Below, piece by piece: positions 44,545-57,248 of a stretch of 64,000 nucleotides of DNA (positions are counted from its first letter, which is position 1; each line of letters starts with the position of its first letter). The stretch is from contig NC_092403.1 of the NCBI RefSeq assembly GCF_009017415.1, positions 620,001-684,000 of the forward strand, in the 5' to 3' direction. The translations under genes and the position numbers were made by a program. Origin of the DNA: Aspergillus flavus. Its lineage: Eukaryota; Ascomycota; Eurotiomycetes; Eurotiales; Aspergillaceae. The notes under the pieces are model-generated. The model had not been told where the DNA came from, ran no database searches, and was given only the letters and a program-made list of their open reading frames with translations.

Positions 44545-45468
44545 TCACCTCTTATACCCATAATGCCAATCCTCCCTCCCCAAATCCTCCCTAACCCTAT
44601 AAACCCCCTCCGCCTCATCCAAAACCCCCATATCAACCTCCACAACACTCATCCCCTCCCCAGACCCCTCAACCCTCCCAACACACCCCAAAAACGGGAC
44701 CGCCACCTGCGACGCCCCCGCATAACCCTCCTCCTCCCTTCCACCAACATTACAAAAAACAACCGCAGCCGTATTCTCAAAAGCCCGACTCACAACCGCC
44801 GCATCCACAAACACCCTCTCCGACTCAGCATTCCACCTCCTCCCCACCTCCCCCGCATCATCCAACTTCCAATAAGCAGGTACAATGACCATCTTAGCCC
44901 CCTGCATAACCAACTCCCTAAACGCCTCCGGAAACGCCAAATCCCAACAAATCAGCAACCCGACCTTACCAAGCGGCGTATCAAACGCTACATGCCCCGA
45001 GTCCGTGGCTCCGCGATCCACGAACTGCCGTTCCGGGATCCAGAGGTTTCTTTTTTCGTAGCGGCCGCGGATTTCCCCCGTGTTGTCGATGAAGTAGGTT
45101 ACGTTTAGGAGTTTTTCTTCCCCCGTGGTCGGGTCGGTGTGGAGTTCTGCGATGGAGCCCGGCACGATGTTTATGTTACATTCTTTTGCGAGGGGTTTGT
45201 AGGAGGTCAGGTGGGTTGAGTAGTTTTTGCAGCGTTGGCGAATGGTGGTGTCATGCGTTGGGTGGAAGTCTGCGAGGTGGAATTCTGGGAGGACGGCGAG
45301 GTCGGCGCCGGCTTGGGAGGCTTTCTGGATGTAGGCTTTTGCGCGGGCGTGGTTGTTTTCGATGTCGTGGGGCTGGATTTTGTTATTTTAGGGCTTGGGA
45401 TGGAGGTGAAGTGAGGGGAGGGGAGGGCTTACCTCCGGGTGAAGTTGGATGAGGGCGATTTTCACCAT
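44545..45468 (-). CDS. Carbon-nitrogen hydrolase (nitrilase superfamily)
   Basis: Hydrolyses amide or nitrile C-N bonds of a small substrate, with a Glu-Lys-Cys triad. Two exons, 45433-45468 (12 codons) and 44545-45372, give 287 residues. The triad is visible: Glu42 in AVLPEFHL, Lys in YEKRNLW and the nucleophile Cys in LLICWDLAFPE. The short first exon encodes the start of the first beta strand (VKIALIQLHPE), which confirms the start and the 60-bp intron. The nearest known groups are omega-amidase/N-carbamoylputrescine amidase-like branches, but the substrate cannot be fixed from motifs. A long + strand ORF over the same span (44419-45108) is a proline-rich shadow caused by C-rich third positions in the 3' half. 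Confidence 0.9.
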
Positions 45469-45995
45469 TTTTGTTCCGTTTTGTTTTGGATCTGGCTTTG
45501 TGTTTGGTTATCTTGTAATTGTGTGTATGGGTTGTATGTGATGATTTTGAGTAGAGAGTATTTGTATGTATACCCTGTCTTTTATATGCGCATAGATTCC
45601 GCGCTGGATCTAGATCGACGGCAGTGTATGTAACCCTATCCATGTGCCAAGTGATTCACATAAACCTTGATTTTCAGGAGAGAGGCTGTTACTTGTTGCC
45701 TGCTCCGAGGTTGTATTGGGGTCTGGGGTCCGCGGAACACCGGAACATGTTGGAGGAGTCATTCCGGCGTATCCAATAACAAGTTGAGGAAGGATTGACC
45801 TTGCGTGGCGAATTGTTCATTAGATGGTTCCAGGTTAATATACTTTGTACTAATGTTTTGTGGGTAGGACTTAGTGTGGAATGTTGGTGTTTGTGGTGAG
45901 ATTTCAACGAGCTAACTATAGTAGAGTAGATGGTACGTAAGACTAAGAATATATGTGGATTGAAGGACTTGATAGTCCGCGTATAGAATTGAGAA
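45469..45995. other. Intergenic spacer
   Basis: Nitrilase promoter and 3' flank of the MFS gene. No gene is seen. Confidence 0.5.
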
Positions 45996-47869
45996 TTAGT
46001 TCCTCAGATCCATCTGGCGTTGGGCATAGTATCGATATCTCTTTGCCGTCATAACCCGGAACTTCTTCCCAAAGTATATGAAGACTAGATTTCCCAATAG
46101 AATTACAGTAAGGATAAGCCCAAAGGTTATGTAAAAGCCAGTCAACCCGACACTCTCAATCCACGGGGACAAAGCGAAGACAAAAACCGTCGAGATGAGG
46201 TTGCGGATAAAGGTCACGCCGACGAGGGAGTCGGCGATTACCTATCAAAGAGAACTCAGTTAGTACCCTTACTATTGGACCATTTCATACACCATCAACC
46301 TACATCCGTATATGCATCTGTAAGATACGTCAAAGCAACACTATTAGCCGGAATAGTTCCGAATATAGCGATACCCAATCCAACGGCCACCAGCGGCCAA
46401 GGGGATCCGTTGTTGAGTCCAATGCCGAACATGAAAAGACCGGCTGGCACGAAGGGTATGAAAGCAACTGCAATCCAGAGTCTCATCTCCGGCTCGAAGA
46501 CGCCCCGGTTCCTTTTTGCGAGATATAGAACCAGCGAATCGCTGAGCCGTCCGGATATCAAAACTGCTATGCTTGTACCAATGAACGGAGGTAGTCCCAT
46601 AAGGCCGATCTGTGAGGCGTTGAAATTGTAAGGTGGTAAAGTCATGTACGAAGAGAGAGTAGTCACGGAGACCGTTACGGCGGCAGTCATGGCTCCGTAA
46701 ACGACGGACATGAAGAAAATGGCTGGAATGGTAAATAGAAGAATGAAAGGTTCGACGCTGTGTCGGGCCATGCTGGCAAATGACCCCGGGGATGTCGACC
46801 ATAAAGCTAGCTTTTTCCAGTAAGGCTTCACGGGAATTGAATGGTCGATCCAGTGGGTAGCGTGGGATCTCTGAGTCTCTCCGTCTTTATGTGCTACATT
46901 GGCTTCTACTTCTGGGTCAGTCGGAGACTTCTTGTCTCTACCTTTCGCGGATGCGTTTATTTGAGCGGCAGCAACAACGGGTACAACACCCTCGAGGGTC
47001 GGAGAGAACTTCGTTTCCTCATAGAGAAAGACGAAAGCAACAAGACCGGCCCCCATCAGAATGACCATCCACCACCAAACCCAGCGCCAGCCTTGCGAGA
47101 TAACAATATACCCTCCCGCCAGGGGAGATAGTGTAGCTCCGACCGTCATAAACCAAACATAAATGCTGTTCATGAGTCCACGCTGATGAACAAAGTAGAC
47201 ATCGGCCACCGTCATTTGCACGAGTACTTCTGCGAGAGCTCCAACCATAGAGCTCAGTATGTTCGCCGACATGAGATCAGCAACAGTCTGCATTTTGGCT
47301 TGCCAAACGCAGAAGGCACATTGAGCGATAGTACTGAATACATAGACAGGTCGGCGACCGTATTTGAGAGCGAAGGGTATCAGAATCACACCGCCGATAC
47401 AAAGGGATCCGCAGCCTGCAGCGTAGCTATCATTCAAGAGTTCAAAGCTGAAGCCCAGTTCCGCATTTAACGGACCCCAGGTCACAGTTGCCACGTCGAT
47501 TCTGGTTGCTCAGCTCCGTGTCGCGTTTGGAGGAATAAACAGCAAGACACTTACATTGCGAAAACCATTATGACATAGTAGGAGACTAAGCCAAAATTTA
47601 AATGTTTGCGCCATGTCGGCCAGTTCTAGAAGGATTTGTTTAGCCCTACGTTATTGATTGGGTTCACACGAGGCTTACCAGGGGGTCGTTAGGATCATGG
47701 CTAGGTGTGGGTTGCAAGATAATATCAGTTGTTTGACCATCCTGTGGAAGGTCTGGGCGACATTAATTTTGGATCAGACATATAAAAATAAAAAGGTATC
47801 AGACTCACCTTCAAGCTGAACCGTTCCGGGCGGCCAAGATGGATCAGAAGTTTGAGTTTGGTGCGACAT
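45996..47869 (-). CDS. MFS transporter, DHA1/polyamine-drug antiporter type
   Basis: Proton antiporter exporting drugs, polyamines or metabolites across the plasma membrane. Five exons, 47809-47869, 47679-47752, 47555-47625, 46304-47501 and 45996-46241, give 549 residues in frame. The hydrophilic N-terminus ends in NDPLNWPTWRKH, a hallmark of fungal DHA1 carriers (Tpo/Flu1/Qdr-like), followed by 12 predicted helices. The ALKYGRRPVYVFS segment is the MFS motif A, LSPLAGGY is in helix 5, and a central cytosolic loop is rich in Lys/Asp. Exon 1 joins exon 2 only if the acceptor at 47753-47754 (CCCAG) is used; the CAG 13 bases downstream shifts the frame. The frame split at the 3' intron explains why the last two helices are detached in simple ORF views. 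Confidence 0.9.
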
Positions 47870-49959
47870 TTCAGAGGAAGTATTATATGCCCTATCAGCT
47901 GGTCTTAGATGGTCACAGATAGGACCTCTATGTCGAACACGTAGGACACATGTCAATCAACATAACAGTACATATTGGGGAAACAAGACACTGATATATG
48001 ACAGTCTTTGGTGGCGACGCATATCGGACAGACCTGGGACAGCGGACTAGACAGATAACTCTATGCTTCGGGAAGAGTGCATTGGGTCCTGACTACTACA
48101 TCTCACCTTAGCAACAATTGGCTTCCCGTGGACATAGTTCACACGGAGCAATTCCGCATGAGGGGAAGGAACAACCTTGTCCAAAAAGGGAAACTGGAAG
48201 CAACGGCCAATGTGCTCTACGGATGCCTCGTTCTACTCATTAGTTACCGTGTCGCAATCCTCTGATGTTTCTGATGCGGGGAACCAAGCAAGATAAGGTG
48301 ATAAGCTTCGAAAACTGATCAATGGCATGTTTTTGCGCCTGCCAAGGCGAAACGAGCCGAGAGCTTCGAACTCTATTTGCCTGTTGTATCTCAAGTATGC
48401 CATGCGAATGAACAACTAGGCTACCGGTCTTAGTGATAGGTGGTCCATGAGAACACAATGATATGAAGTAGTCTGTATGTCCTACGAACAAGAAGTGACA
48501 CGGTTATCTGCGAGACAAATATTTGCCGATCAGCACTTATCGCGGTATGACTGACTCTCAGTTGCTGAAACTAGGGAAAAACCGGATGTCTCAGTTCTTC
48601 ATCCAAATCTAGAAGCCAGGCAGCTGCTACCCAAGACGGGGGCATACGGCCCAGTGGCTGTATACGTTTCAGTGTCTGGCGCTGAAACCCTAAACTGAAG
48701 CCCCTGTGATGATAGGTAAACTGGTAGTAGGACTAGAGTAAGATTTATACTTAATAGATATTTATTTATAATTCTCAGCCTCTACTAAAACAAGAGCTGA
48801 GCCAAAGAGAGGCGAAAGCATTCTCTATCTCTAGGATATTGTGCTCGGTAATCCTGTCACTCGACCGAGATTTAGATGCAATCCACTCTCTATCACCGCC
48901 ACCTCATATAAGTTGTATCCTGGATCCGGCGAGTCAGGATTTGCCTAATTACTCTTCATAGGTAGAGGCGTAAACCTATTGAATGATAGACGCTGTCTAG
49001 CTCAATTCACAAGATCCTTTAGAGGTGACATTTCATATTCCATACCAAGCCCCACGGGCTGGATCTTCTGCTACACCAGTAACCAACTTGGAAGTGGAGA
49101 GACATGTCTCTGGATATGCAACAGTCGTACGAATTTCTCATTCCATCTAGGCATTGAACCAAAATTTCTTGATCTATACGGCCTATTCATATTTTCACTG
49201 GAGCCCTAACTCGCGGGACATGCACCGTGGGCCAGCTTATCTGTTGCAAATCCATTATCACCTGCTAGCTGTTTTAATGCTCTAACTGTTACAATCATTG
49301 CGGTCGTCGGTGCATTCGAATTGCTATTTGAATACTATGTTTTTGTTGCATTCCTAGGGCGACGTCTTCAAGCTCGACCATCTTGCCGACAGAGATGAGA
49401 ACCATGCATCCAATAGGATCATTCCGCATGAGATACTAGTGCATGTGTTTGAAGTCCCATAGATATTACAAACATAGAAGTGCCGTGAGGGTACAAAGCC
49501 AATAGAAAATTATATTCGCAATTCCAACATCTATTGACCTTGTCCAACACAAAATGTTCATTCTCAGATAGGATCAATACTGCCATTGTCAGTCGGATTA
49601 CTCCCAGTAGTCTGGAGAGTAAGCACTGCCGTAGGTTGTTCCGCAGTATAGCCTTTTGGTGATAGAATGATTGCTGAGCCAAAAAAAAAAAAAAAAAAAA
49701 AAAAAAAAGGAAAAGAAAAAGAAAATTTAAAAAAAGGCAAATTTCCAGAAAGCCTGCGCGAATGAGCCAGACCAATAGATATCCTTCACTTATTCCATGA
49801 TCTCAATAAATTTCCATGGATTCCGTAACATGCTATCAGTCGCCACCGAGCCAAAGTAGGGATGACTCACTGACTTGTAGCGTAGCTAAACTTCAAGGTA
49901 GTTGAATGACCTTATTGACATAGCAGCTATAGACCATAGTGCAGGACTATAGCCTAGAA
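47870..49959. other. Intergenic, no gene seen
   Basis: About 2 kb with only short overlapping ORFs. It contains a long A run with a purine-rich tail near 49681-49738, listed separately. It may hold degraded mobile DNA; I saw no ORF or terminal repeat to show it. Confidence 0.55.
49681..49738. repeat. Poly(A) run of 28 followed by a purine-rich tail
   Basis: Twenty-eight A residues, then GGAAAAGAAAAAGAAAA-like purine sequence. It is not at the end of any gene I can identify. Confidence 0.85.
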
Positions 49960-51639
49960 TTAGATCACGTCTCTCATGAGAAAGGCGAAAGTGTTATTCG
50001 GGTCGGTGACCGAGTTCGCCTCTGAGAGCCCTTCACTAACTGGTGATTCCTCTTCAAGTTCGATCGGCATAACCCACTGCGCAACTTGTAGGTTAAGTGT
50101 ATGACCTTGACGATTGAATTTGCAAGATTTGACACCTTTACAGTTATCCTTTTGACAATGATGACCAAGGTAGCATTTAATCGAACGACAGCCTGCGCCC
50201 CTTGTGCACATGTGCTGTCGCATGATATACATCAGAACATTGAGACAAGCCGATTCAATTGGGCTATGGTCAAACTCGCAACTAAGGTTCCCACATTCCC
50301 CTCCAAGGTGAAATTTGTTGCAGAGTTTGTGCCGTTTGGCGCGTTGACAATACAACTCCCATTCTTCTTGGGATGGCAAGGGGCAGTAGGTGTCGATCCG
50401 CTCCCCATCCCTGTTTATTGCGATAGATTCCTGAGATTTTGTGCTCACCCTGGGAAGAAAGCGGGCATAGTATTCTTGTTCTCGGGGTTTACTGGTCAAA
50501 CTCGCCGGCTGTGTCGGGGTATCATAGAGTGATTTGGTGTATTGTTGATTTGGCATTACGTGGAGTTTTGTGCACTCCTTGCCAAATCGGCAGATACCCT
50601 ATTTGCTCAGTTAGATGGTGTTCACTAAGTGATTCTGATAGGTTACCTTTTGGAAATGTCTGCAAACTGGTCTCGTAGCAGTAGTAATATTGTTTCCACC
50701 GACAGGCGGTGAAGCGGAGGTAGATGTGAAAACCGCAGAGATTTCCCTCACTGGTAGGCCTAGCTTGTCATACTCAGGGTGGAAGGATGCGGTCTTGATT
50801 AGGGTGATGCGATCAGCCTTGCCACGGTAGGGGGTCAGTAAGGAGAGATAACCGGCATCGTGACAGCCGGCAAAGAAAATGTGTTTGCACTGATTATTAT
50901 CCGCGAACAAGCGAAACATTTCTGAATGATGTGAGTGTACTGGTGCACCGGTAGTCAATTTAGATCCTACCTCTAATCTTATAGTCTGCACCTTCTTTCT
51001 TATCACCAGCGTCAATGTAATCGAACAAATCCTGAGAACGAGTAAAACTGGAGGCAAACGGTGAGAGGGACCGCGCTTCATTACCAACTAGACCAGCGCG
51101 GGCCAAGGTCTTCGAAAGTCCTAGAATGTTGCTGTATATGCGAACCATAACTCGGCATTGATCTGCCTGGCTTCCGAGCTGGTCATTAAGAAGTTCTTTG
51201 ATAGAATCATTCAGCAGTTGAGCTGCTTTCATCCCTCCTTCTGCCCCTGCTTTCACAAGGTGGTCCTTGAACTGGTCTCGTTAGTATTAGTAGTCACATT
51301 GTGGTCAGGATTTAGCTAACAAGGTAGCCATCGCCATCCACCAATACCAACACAAATGGATTACGTTCCTAGTTTCGATTAGAGCCTTGTCTCTTTTTAA
51401 GGCGTATCTTCCATGTCTGCTAATCCACAGGAACTACATACTTGTCCCCTAGCTAGTTTCTTATACTTCTCTCGGGCTTCTTTCTCCTCCTCATAGTCGC
51501 TTTTCAGTCGGTTGTAGTTATCCAACAAAAGATGGAATTGTTGTAGGAGACCCTGAATATTCTCATGATGCTGCTGGTTCTCGCGCAAGACATTACCCAG
51601 ATGATCGTCGAGGGCCTGGATCTCAGCGTCGCCAAGCAT
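49960..51639 (-). CDS. CCCH zinc-finger protein with NYN-like N-terminal domain
   Basis: Probable RNA-binding regulator conserved in filamentous fungi. Five exons, 51442-51639, 51321-51368, 50971-51271, 50647-50921 and 49960-50598, give 486 residues in frame. The N-terminus is a coiled coil (about residues 15-60, LRENQQHHENIQGLL.. then DYEEEKEAREKYKK). Next is a PIN/NYN-like domain starting NPFVLVLVDGDGYLF, the acidic motif of that fold, and ending near ITLIKTASFHPEYDKLGLP. A CCCH finger follows (CRHFQKGICRFGKECTKLH) across intron 4, with further Cys/His-rich fingers in the C-terminal part (CNKFHLGGECGNLSCEFDH, then CTRGAGCRSIKCYLGH). The finger spacing supports the splice choice. Function in RNA turnover is inferred from domains. 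Confidence 0.87.
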
Positions 51640-52082
51640 GTTGCTTTCCGTTAGGTAAGATAAGACGTGACGAACAATATTGTAAAGCAACCATAAGCGG
51701 CTGCACTCACGGTGGAATCACTACAGCCCACAAGCATGCAAACAGCGATAATGCAGGAAATACGAGGTATTTGACGACTGGGACAAATGTGGATAGAAGA
51801 ACAACAATGGAGAAGTAGTTCTTTGTGGGTTGATGCCCATTTGCCTGAGGCGGTAAGCGGTGAATATGTTGTCAATGTGGGGTTGGTAGTCACGTTAAGT
51901 TCTGGCCGGCCTCAGGCAGAGAGCGCGGTCTCCTTGGCTGAATCCGTCCAGTAGCTCAAGCCGCAACGGTGTCTGCGTTCACTCCATGCCGGGTTTCTCT
52001 CCTTTGCAGTCCCATACATTCAATATTCCGTCATTTTACATTCATATTAATTCACATACGGCAAATGCATGAATGAAAAACG
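51640..52082. other. Divergent promoter region
   Basis: Lies between the CCCH protein gene (-) and the Zn2Cys6 gene (+). The ORF at 51651-51893 (-) has no family resemblance. Confidence 0.5.
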
Positions 52083-54557
52083 ATGAACCAGTCACAGAGT
52101 CCTGGTGCTACGGTTGTTAGGCGTGCGAAAGTGAGCGTTGATTAACCCATGCGAAACCCTCCAACTAGGCATCGTATTACTCGCAATTCAACGAAAATGC
52201 TTATCGTCGTATTCATCTACCTAGGCCTGCACCACCTGCCGACGTAAAAAGACGAAATGCGATGGCAGGCGCCCCACCTGTTCACCGTGTAAAGCATTCA
52301 ATTTGCCGTGTGCTTTCCAAGATGTTTTGAGGCACTCCAGTCGAACTAGTCGGTGAGTTCGAAAGCCTCTCTATGCCTTATATCCTCTGATCTGATTACT
52401 GCTAGAGCATATGTTGAAGAGCTAGAGAAACGCGTTCAAGACATGGAAATGCAGCTACAAGACCGAACTCTAGATAGCTCATGGCGAGGGTTCGTATCAG
52501 AAAACAAGAGGAACTCTCCTGCCCCATCTTCGGCAGCCGCTGGTACAAGCGACGGCGCAACTTTTGAACTTAACGCTATAGAGAGTCAACCCTATTCTAC
52601 ATCACCTTCCAGGTCCCAGCCGGAGGAAGGTAATGCTCAGCCGAATGTGGACGGTGGTGCTAGTCAGGCTCCGTATGTCATTAACGCCGAGGGCACAAAG
52701 ATGCGATTTTTCGGTAAACATAACCCTATGCGTTAGACTGAATCTGAGTTAACCTCACCTAAGGAGCATCATCTGGCTTCTCAATAGCTTCAGGCCAAGA
52801 CCTCAACTCTCTAGAGGGTGGGAAACGATCCGGAGCGTGGATGACTGCTAGTCAAAAAACAGCATCTAGATGGCAATTGTCTAGTTGGTATCCCCGCATT
52901 CTGCAAGGCGATCCTGGGCAGCGCGCTTTTCAGACATTACCCCCCAAAGCAACCACAACACAGCTGGTAAGCGAATATTTTGGCAGCTTTAATAGAGCGG
53001 TCCCACTGTTCGACGAGGCTACGTTTACTAGGCTAGTGGATAAACAGTTCGGTTGGAATCCCGATGAAAATCCCTCGTGGTGGGCATCCCTGAATGTTGT
53101 GCTTGCAATTTCGTACAGGGAAAGGGCACAAAAGTTACCTGATGGAAGTGAGGAATGGCAAAAGTCAATGGGACACATCAGGAATGCTCTAAACGTGATC
53201 GTAGAATTCTTCATGTGTTCTGCGGACCTACTTGCTGTCCAAGCAATGCTGGGACTTGCGCTCCTTTTCCGAAGTACACCAAACCCTCAGCCACTCTTCA
53301 TGTTTGCCGCAGCGGCAATGCGTCTTTCACAGTCTATCGGGTTACATCGTAATCAGACATCGGGGCTATCTCCATCTCACGTTGAGGAACGGCGGAGAAC
53401 GTTTTGGATCGCATTCATTCTAGACGCGGATATCTCTCATCGAACCGGGCGACCGCCGGTGCAGGATGTGAATGATTTCGACACCCCACTACCTTCCAAG
53501 TTTCCTCATGACGGACTAGGAATTTTGGATGTGCATGGGGCCCATCTTGATTACTTCCACCTGCTAGCGCGGTTTGCATTGATCCAACGAGGGCTATACG
53601 ACCGTCTCTATACCGCCAACGTTCAGACAAAGGCAACTCGGGATCTTATCCAAGAATTGAAAACTAGTGAGGAGGATCTTCTTGGATGGAGGACATCTTT
53701 TGCAAAGCACTACAATCCACAAATTGCGTTCTCTAATGCATCTGATTATCATCTTCAGCATGTCCTAAGATTGGACTTCGCGTACCACTGCTGTTATGCC
53801 AAGCTTTACCAACTCTGCATCCTTGCTAGGCGATCGATGGCGCAAGCTGCACAGGGTTTAGAAGACTTCCCAGCCTTAGATAAGGTGATAAATAATATTC
53901 TTGTGAGGTCTCTGGAATGTGCGAGGTCTGCGATTCAACTCATAAAACATGTTGGTCTATTTGGACCCTGCTTCGTATGGTATGTTTATCAAAATTAGCC
54001 ACATCGAATAACTGCGATCTTATGCTGACCGTCAAAGGGGTGTTATATACTTCCCTGCTGCTGCATCAATGACCTTGTTGTCGAACTTGCTGACAGATCC
54101 TTCTCATCAACATGCTGTATCTGATCTTACCATGGCTCAAGAAACAATAAACTTGCTTTCTAAAGTTTCATCTGAAGAGCCAGGTACATATGTTGATTAT
54201 ATACTCGGAGTATGCTCAGAGCTAAAGACTGCAGCCAAGAAGGCTGTAAGCCGAGCTGATCAAGATATCTCCCAGCAATCGATGCGATATCTCAACAACA
54301 CTCAGCTTTCTACAAACGAGACCGGAAATCCAGCAAGTGGACATGCTGTACCTCATCCGAGTTTAGCATCACCCCAATCCGGAGACACAGATCCTACACG
54401 GAGTTGTGCTATTTTACAAAGCTATGACATGCCCTCGGTCGACCCAACTTTTGACTTGGCCATGAATTTTCAATGGCCTGTTGCTCCTTTCTGGAACTGG
54501 GGCGAGATGATGACTAGCACGTCTGATGGTGGAATAGACAATGGACAACTCTTATAA
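52083..54557 (+). CDS. Zn2Cys6 transcription factor with fungal-specific middle domain
   Basis: Nuclear pathway regulator. Five exons, 52083-52130, 52225-52352, 52406-52713, 52764-53979 and 54038-54557, join in frame to 739 residues. The zinc cluster in exon 2 reads CTTCRRKKTKC then CSPCKAFNLPC (CX2CX6CX6CX2CX6C). It is followed directly by a coiled-coil dimerisation helix (AYVEELEKRVQDMEMQ). The Fungal_trans domain lies in exon 4 (VPLFDEATF to about ECARSAIQL), with the signature AMRLSQSIGLHRNQ and a following RRRTFWIAFILD. The first exon (16 codons) comes from an ATG joined to the cluster by a GTGAGC..TAG intron; the start is reasonable but not certain. It is convergent with the CoA-transferase gene and could control the CoA-transferase/AtuA pair. 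Confidence 0.9.
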
Positions 54558-54776
54558 TTTCCTTCCGCATGATTTTCAAACGATCTACCCACACCTATGC
54601 GGAACCTCGGCTTTCCGATTGCATACATGGAGAACGGGTGATCTACTTGTGTACAAACGGTGACAGGCTGTAGACTAATTCTTATGTAGGGATGGAAGAT
54701 ATAACATGAATTGATTGGCATAGTCTGAGAATATAATGGCTGTCATTCCTTGTAAATAGGTGGCCCGAACCGCCTT

Positions 54777-56565
54777 CTAATGCCAGTTGATGTTCCTGTC
54801 GTGGTAGCAATTGGGTACAGGGGCAGTAGTCCAGCGGGGAGTTACTGCCTCTTCATCAAGCCTGACAACTGGCTTGAGCAAGGTTTGCCGTCCCCATGGC
54901 CCTTGGTCGAAAGTGGTCATCAATGGGGAATCCTCATCTAGGTACCCAGGCCGGCCCTTCTTCCAACCAGCGATGACTTGGAGCAGGATTTCCATAACAA
55001 ACTGATCTGGAGTTGAGGGTACAAATCCAAACTTCTCGGCCGTCTCGCGAACCACGTCTAGGGGATACAGTCCGACTTCCTCTTCCAGTGATAAGTTGTC
55101 TGCGGCAACCAAAGAGCTAAGAACATGGTACGAGCCTCCTTTGACTGCTCGGTCGCGAATAGCCATCATGGCTGCCAGTGCACCTACTACACCAGTAGTC
55201 ATATCGGACACTGGCAAGGGAGGTAAAACGCATTTCTCATCCGCATATCCCAACGACCTACCCATAACATAGGAAGAGCCGGAGGCTGCATCGCCAATTT
55301 GCTGCCAGCCTGGGCGTTCAGCAAAGGGGCCATCTGGACCATAGCAGTTCTCATCCACATATACTATGCCTTTTCCACGGCTCGCAGCTAATTCTAACAT
55401 ATCCCGGAGCCCAAGGCCTTTTCTGTCCAAGGATCCATACCGGAATCCCTGGATGAATACGTCCACATCTGCGATGAGCTCTCGGAGACGGGCCATGTCG
55501 TTAGGCTTAGTAATATCCAGGTCGATGGTGCGCTTGCCAGCGTTTAGGACAAGTTGCAGGAGCTTTCATTGTACAAGTTAGCTTTCAGGTCTGTTCGATC
55601 AAGGAAGTAAGGCAGCTTACATTGAGATCGGGCAATTTACTACAGTTGACTCGAATAACATCTGCACCAAAAGCGGCAAGAGTCACACCGATGGTTGGGC
55701 CCGCGATAATGCGTACCATCTCCAGGACCTTGATCCCCGCCAATGGTCTCCGGTCGCCAGGAACCTTGGGCAAAGGCTGCTGGGGTGTAGGAGCTGCATA
55801 GGCTTCGTGGGTATAGTTCACATACGGATGCTTGGCAAGCTGCTTTCCCATTTCCGTGCTTCGCCATGATTCCGGCTTATAGCATATGCTTCCACAAAGA
55901 CCATGACGTACGTTGTGCATCTCAAGCTCATCCGGACTCCACTGACGGACATGTTTCTGGATGTAGTCGTAATACTCGCTCGGTGTATTAAAGGCAACAT
56001 TTGTGTCGATTCCCATCGTTTTGAGAACTCGATTAGCATCGAGCGAGCCATGAAGCTGATACCACACGTTTGGATCCTTGGTTTGGTAGATCGCCGTTGC
56101 TCTACTTGCAAGACCTTTGCCAAAGCCTTGTTCAAAATCACGGTCAAAGAGGGTGTTCAACTTGCCGGATATCGCTATAGCTGGGATATCAGATCCATTG
56201 ATATGCGTAGTCGCCACCGAGCCAAGCCATATTGCTGCCTGATCCGTGTTGACGGTGACACTGCCCTCCGCCGCTGGTCTGCTATCGCGAAGCTCCACCA
56301 ACTCGTTCCCTACCACACCGCACATGGCATGCAGAGCCGCGGCAACAACAGGTGCTTTGATAGGACCAGGAATCATGGGGTCCGGCTCTCCCTCGAAATG
56401 GACGGTATCCCATACTTCTTTGTTTTGGGTGAATCCAGGCGTCTTCGAGGCTAGATATTCGAAAACCCGGCGAGTGTCCTCGGGGACGGGGAGAACATGC
56501 TTATCGATAAAAGTCCCAGGGCCGTACACATCTGTACCTGGGGTTGTCTCGTGAGAAAAGGCCAT
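54777..56565 (-). CDS. CaiB/BaiF-family (type III) CoA-transferase
   Basis: Moves CoA between carboxylic acids through the type III mechanism with a catalytic Asp. Two exons, 55621-56565 and 54777-55562, give 576 residues in frame, joined as LPDLN/LLQLVLNAGKR. The N-terminal half carries the CoA-transferase start (PLAGIKVLEMVRIIAGPTIG) around residue 260. Before it is a region not seen in bacterial single-domain enzymes, so the fungal protein is a longer form of a degenerate duplicated type. After the junction, RTIDLDITKP and FIQGFRYGSLDRKGLG are strong family motifs. The gene is divergent from the AtuA-like gene across about 680 bp, suggesting joint control and a shared acyl-CoA pathway. The acid substrate is unknown. 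Confidence 0.88.
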
Positions 56566-57248
56566 AATGGATATGTGATTGAGATGTACGCAACAAGGAA
56601 AGCTGTATCAGATAGTAGTCACAGGCAGCTACCTTCGAACGACGCGAGTTCCTCACTTTATATCATCCACTAGCACACCACGTTGCCTGGATAATCGTTG
56701 GAACCAACCCCCTCGGTGCCAAGGGGCTCCACTACTGGTCCACATAGTAATACGTGCCTTCGAGGATAGACACTAAACAGGGAACAAGAAAGCTTGGGAA
56801 GACCACCGCTGGAATAGGCAACATGTCGCAGTATGCCGAGGGCCCATGGGTTCTTTACTCGAGATAATTCTGCTACCTGGGCCTTTCAGTCAGTCAGTGT
56901 GCAAAAGCTTTCTTCCCTTTGAAGCAAAAGGTGACGTACTACAGATGTGAAACTCCGCGCCTCCGCGGCGCCGGTGCACAAATCCCGTGGCCCGTGGCCC
57001 TTGCGTGCCGAGAAGTATAACTTCGACCAGCAAAACATAAAACATGATCGGCGGTGGATAGCCTTTGCGGGGAAATGCCTCACAACCAGCTTTCATTCGT
57101 CGAATGATCTGGATTCTATTCCCGGGCTGCTCAGGCAGCTATGAAATACATAGCGCTATGTTCAAACCAGTTCGTTATCCAGGCAATCGTTCACTCACAA
57201 CTATAACACCAAATATCGCTTATATCGGACGACTACAGTCACTGAAAG
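56566..57248. promoter_or_regulatory. Divergent promoter region between the CoA-transferase and AtuA-like genes
   Basis: A shared upstream region for the two catabolic-type genes. Antisense ORFs at 56886 and 56947 look like chance frames. No palindromic CGG site pair stood out to me, so I propose no exact operator. Confidence 0.45.

Noticed and set aside
44419..45108. 229-codon + strand ORF rich in Pro/Asn/His
   Set aside because: Antisense shadow of the nitrilase gene caused by its C-rich third positions; the minus frame has the catalytic triad.
49681..49738. Poly(A) run as the tail of a LINE
   Set aside because: No upstream reverse-transcriptase or endonuclease ORF and no target-site duplication seen.
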